DNA from: an uncultured Opitutales bacterium
GTDB lineage: Bacteria > Verrucomicrobiota > Verrucomicrobiia > Opitutales > Intestinicryptomonadaceae
Assembly (NCBI GenBank): GCA_900547395.1
Contig: URGP01000017.1
Coordinates: forward strand, 1-52,472
Direction: 5' to 3'
DNA length: 52,472 nt
This document shows, piece after piece, positions 50,725-52,472 of the stretch. The notes below the pieces were generated by a model that saw only the letters and a program-made list of their open reading frames with translations, was not told the DNA's origin and did no database searches. Within the stretch, counting starts at the first letter, position 1; every line of letters starts with the position of its first letter. The translations under genes and the position numbers were made by a program.

Positions 50725-51138
50725 ATGGCTGAGAAAAAGGCAAACAAAAAAGAAACGAAAACAACCGCGTCTGCAAAGAAAACAGTCGCCAAAAAAGCCG
50801 CTGAAAAAAAGGTTGAAAGCGCAAAAGTAAAGAAAGTTGCGGCGGCGGCAAAAGTTGCGGCAAAAGCTTGCGGCGGTCTTACCCGCATCATCGTGAAAAA
50901 GGATGCGGGCTGGGGCAACAGCCTTTATATCCGCGGAGAAGGCGCGGGGCTTAATTGGCAAAAGGGCGTTTTGTTGCAGTGCGTCGATTCCGACGAATGG
51001 ATTTGGGAAAACAAAGTCGCCAAGGGATCAGTCGAATTCAAAATTTTGATTAACGACGAGTTTTGGGCAGACGGCGAAAATCTCGCGGTTTGCGCGGGAG
51101 AAACCCTGACTTGCTATCCGACATTCTGCGGTTGCTGA
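50725..51138 (+). CDS. Histone H1-like tail fused to starch-binding-like domain
   Basis: 137-residue protein in two parts. Residues ~1-50 are lysine/alanine-rich with repeats such as TVAKKAAEKKVESAKVKKVA, like bacterial histone H1-like (HC1/AlgP) tails. Residues ~53-137 form a small domain, VKKDAGWGNSLYIRGEGAGL with NWQKGVLLQ, WIWENKVAKGSVEFKILIND and a final CYPTFCGC, whose strand order and N-terminal RGEGAGLNW resemble CBM20/CBM48-type carbohydrate-binding modules. No signal peptide, so cytoplasmic. Strong ribosome binding site, own promoter-like box and own terminator indicate a well-expressed single gene. A role in linking glycogen or another polymer to nucleic acid or to the nucleoid is speculation. 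Confidence 0.65.
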   Translation: MAEKKANKKETKTTASAKKTVAKKAAEKKVESAKVKKVAAAAKVAAKACGGLTRIIVKKDAGWGNSLYIRGEGAGLNWQKGVLLQCVDSDEWIWENKVAKGSVEFKILINDEFWADGENLAVCAGETLTCYPTFCGC

Positions 51139-51150
51139 TATTTTATTTTG

Positions 51151-51181
51151 GAGGCGGGTTTTTGCCCGCCTCTTTTTTTTT
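51151..51181 (+). terminator. Terminator of the H1-tail gene
   Basis: A perfect 8-bp stem GAGGCGGG (51151-51158) with CCCGCCTC (51165-51172) followed by nine T residues. Confidence 0.93.
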
Positions 51182-51244
51182 GAAACTTTTATGCCTTTGG
51201 AGCGTTTGAAATATTAGATTGTTTTTTCTGTTTATATGGTTTAA

Positions 51245-51256
51245 AAAGGAGGAAGT
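51245..51256 (+). promoter_or_regulatory. Near-perfect Shine-Dalgarno
   Basis: AAAAAGGAGGAAGT directly precedes the ATG at 51257, an almost full anti-16S complement with optimal spacing, and one of the strongest in the window. Confidence 0.85.
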
Positions 51257-52396
51257 ATGAAAAAGAAAATAACATTGCTCTTGTGCGGTTTTTTGGTTTT
51301 GTCAACCGCAACCGCCGCTGTTGTTGTTCAAAACACAACCACGACCGTTACTGAATCTCAGCCCGACGGAATTGCAATCGGAACTTACGAAGTTAGCGAA
51401 TCTCCGATGAGTGCGGGCGAGGCGGCTTGGGCGTTGTCGAGAGCTTCCGCGGTTGTCGCCATGGATATGGATTCTGCCACAACCGTTTCCGAGCAGTCGT
51501 TTGCCCTCTCTTCCTTGATTTACAAAACAGACAAAAGCGAGGCTCTGAACACTTTAAGGGAAGTTTTTTACAACGCCCCGTCAAATGAGGCCCGCGTTTA
51601 TGCTTTGATGGGAATTTACGCCATTGGGGACACTTCCGAATTTAACGGGCTTTACAATTCGATAAACAAAGACGACACGCTGGTTGCCATCGTTTCGGGC
51701 AAGCCTTATACTGTTTCAATTGAAAAATTTTTCGCGACATTTAAGAAAAATCCGCAAATGTTTTTGCCTACGTCTTTTCCCCCGAAAAATTTGAGCTTTG
51801 AAAAAGCCGTGTCTGCGGCTTCCAAAACATCTTCCGGGTCTTCCAAAACCACCACCACAACCACTTCCACAAGCGTTTCTTTTACGACGTTTCCGTCTTT
51901 GTGGTATTCGGACATAATTTATTGGAATGCCTTTGCGCGCCCTGTGATTATATTTTCGCACCACAAGCGTCCGCACCATTTCAGACCGCGCCCGCTGCCT
52001 CCGCGTCCGCTGCCTATACGCCCGCCGCACAATCCCAATTTCCGTCCGAAACCCGTACATCCGCAGGTTTTCTACAAGCCCGTTTCGGGCAAGCCGAAAT
52101 TCGGAAGCGGTGCAAAGGGCGTGAAAAACCGTGCGCCGCAAAGCGGGGCATTGACAAACTTGAATTTGGGTAAAAAAACCGCAAAGCCTGACGCGGCGCA
52201 AAGACCGTCTCCAAAAATTCCCGCGGTGAAGACGGGCGGCGTTCCTGCGCAAAATGTCAAGCGTCCGAATGCCGTAAAAAGTTCGCCTCCCGCGCATATA
52301 AAGCCGTCTGCGCAGCCTTCAATAAAGGTAAGCTCTCCGGCAGGATCGGCTTCTTTTGCCCCGCGGCAAATACAGCCGGCGCGCACGAGAAAATAG
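51257..52396 (+). CDS. Secreted low-complexity protein
   Basis: 379-residue exported protein not recognised. Signal peptide MKKKITLLLCGFLVLSTATA. Residues ~50-185 are a helical domain (SAGEAAWALSRASAVVAMDM, PSNEARVYALMGIYAIGD) with a HEAT/TPR-like feel; then a Thr/Ser linker (SSGSSKTTTTTTSTSVSFTT), an aromatic segment, a His/Pro/Arg-rich stretch (HHKRPHHFRPRPLPPRPLPI) and a Pro/Lys/Ser-rich basic C-terminal third. The tail may bind envelope polymers or metal ions (histidines); both are speculation. Strong ribosome binding site. Confidence 0.6.
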   Translation: MKKKITLLLCGFLVLSTATAAVVVQNTTTTVTESQPDGIAIGTYEVSESPMSAGEAAWALSRASAVVAMDMDSATTVSEQSFALSSLIYKTDKSEALNTLREVFYNAPSNEARVYALMGIYAIGDTSEFNGLYNSINKDDTLVAIVSGKPYTVSIEKFFATFKKNPQMFLPTSFPPKNLSFEKAVSAASKTSSGSSKTTTTTTSTSVSFTTFPSLWYSDIIYWNAFARPVIIFSHHKRPHHFRPRPLPPRPLPIRPPHNPNFRPKPVHPQVFYKPVSGKPKFGSGAKGVKNRAPQSGALTNLNLGKKTAKPDAAQRPSPKIPAVKTGGVPAQNVKRPNAVKSSPPAHIKPSAQPSIKVSSPAGSASFAPRQIQPARTRK

Positions 52397-52418
52397 GCTT
52401 AAAAAAATCGGCTTTCTA

Positions 52419-52472
52419 TGAACTGTACCCCAAAATTCGGACAATAAAAAAATCGGGGTTAGGAGATTTTTA
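52419..52472. mobile_element. Left end of an IS3-family insertion sequence (partial)
   Basis: TGAACTGTACCCCAAAATTC then GGACA starting at 52419 has the look of an IS3-family terminal inverted repeat (5'-TG, C-rich block, then GGACA or similar). It is followed by an AT-rich spacer, AGGAGA at 52461-52466 and the window edge, consistent with a ribosome binding site for a transposase gene starting just beyond. The element cannot be confirmed without the following sequence. Confidence 0.5.

Overview
This window reads as a chromosomal stretch from a Gram-negative bacterium of moderate G+C. I see secreted and lipoprotein signal sequences, a SurA/PpiC-type periplasmic foldase and an ExbB/ExbD energiser. 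The closest overall impression is Verrucomicrobiota (Opitutae-like). Pointers are the gene mix, a short HemA, a lysine/alanine-rich histone H1-like tail fused to a starch-binding-like domain, and several lineage-type hypotheticals. This assignment is by impression and should be tested with marker genes (mfd, eno, rlmN, thyA). Coding density is high and most of the window is housekeeping.

Layout: (1) 1-670 is an accessory edge: a 413-bp foldback element carrying the 3' end of an ISL3-family transposase, then tRNA-Asp(GTC) on the minus strand with its own terminator. (2) 758-7909 is a plus-strand run: lipid A-type acyltransferase, aroC, a degenerate CobW-like protein, hisC-hisB-hisH, citrate synthase and a YugP-type metallopeptidase. 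(3) 7910-8297 is an AT-rich gap holding two tiny minus-strand ORFs. (4) 8298-11741 is minus strand: eno, and a polyprenyl synthase-hemA pair. (5) 11826-30884 is a long plus-strand run: CPBP protease, dus, TPR protein, ruvX, truA, CNNM protein, two small genes, rlmN; exbB-exbD-exbD; an HTH protein; birA-coaX-TPR-HhH-thiG-thiH-beta-CASP nuclease; serA-plsY-hom; tRNA-Arg(CCG). (6) 31050-38377: a small ORF of uncertain start, then the minus-strand operon parA-rnc-mfd-ppiC-AEC transporter, the first four coupled by 4-nt overlaps. (7) 38601-46033 plus: a conserved hypothetical, def, rluD-like, metY, pyrB-pyrC, CPBP protease, thiL. (8) 46086-47762 minus: a secreted protein that looks like a trypsin-like fold without catalytic residues. 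(9) 47882-52396 plus: DEAD-box helicase, thyA-folA, the H1-tail/starch-binding-like protein and a secreted low-complexity protein. The window ends in what looks like the left end of an IS3-family insertion sequence.

How the genes fit together: aroC and hisCBH feed aromatic amino acid and histidine synthesis; serA, hom and metY serve serine, threonine and methionine; thiG, thiH and thiL are part of thiamine synthesis; pyrB, pyrC, thyA and folA cover pyrimidine and folate-linked dTMP synthesis; birA and coaX supply biotinylated enzymes and CoA; rlmN, truA, dus and the RluA-family enzyme modify RNA; rnc and mfd handle RNA processing and transcription-coupled repair. Many starts lack a clear Shine-Dalgarno sequence. 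No CRISPR array, prophage or complete mobile element is present. The most unusual items are the hairpin-bearing foldback element at 16-428, the tiny-ORF pair at 7930-8204, the pseudo-protease at 46086-47762 and the H1-tail/carbohydrate-binding fusion at 50725-51138.
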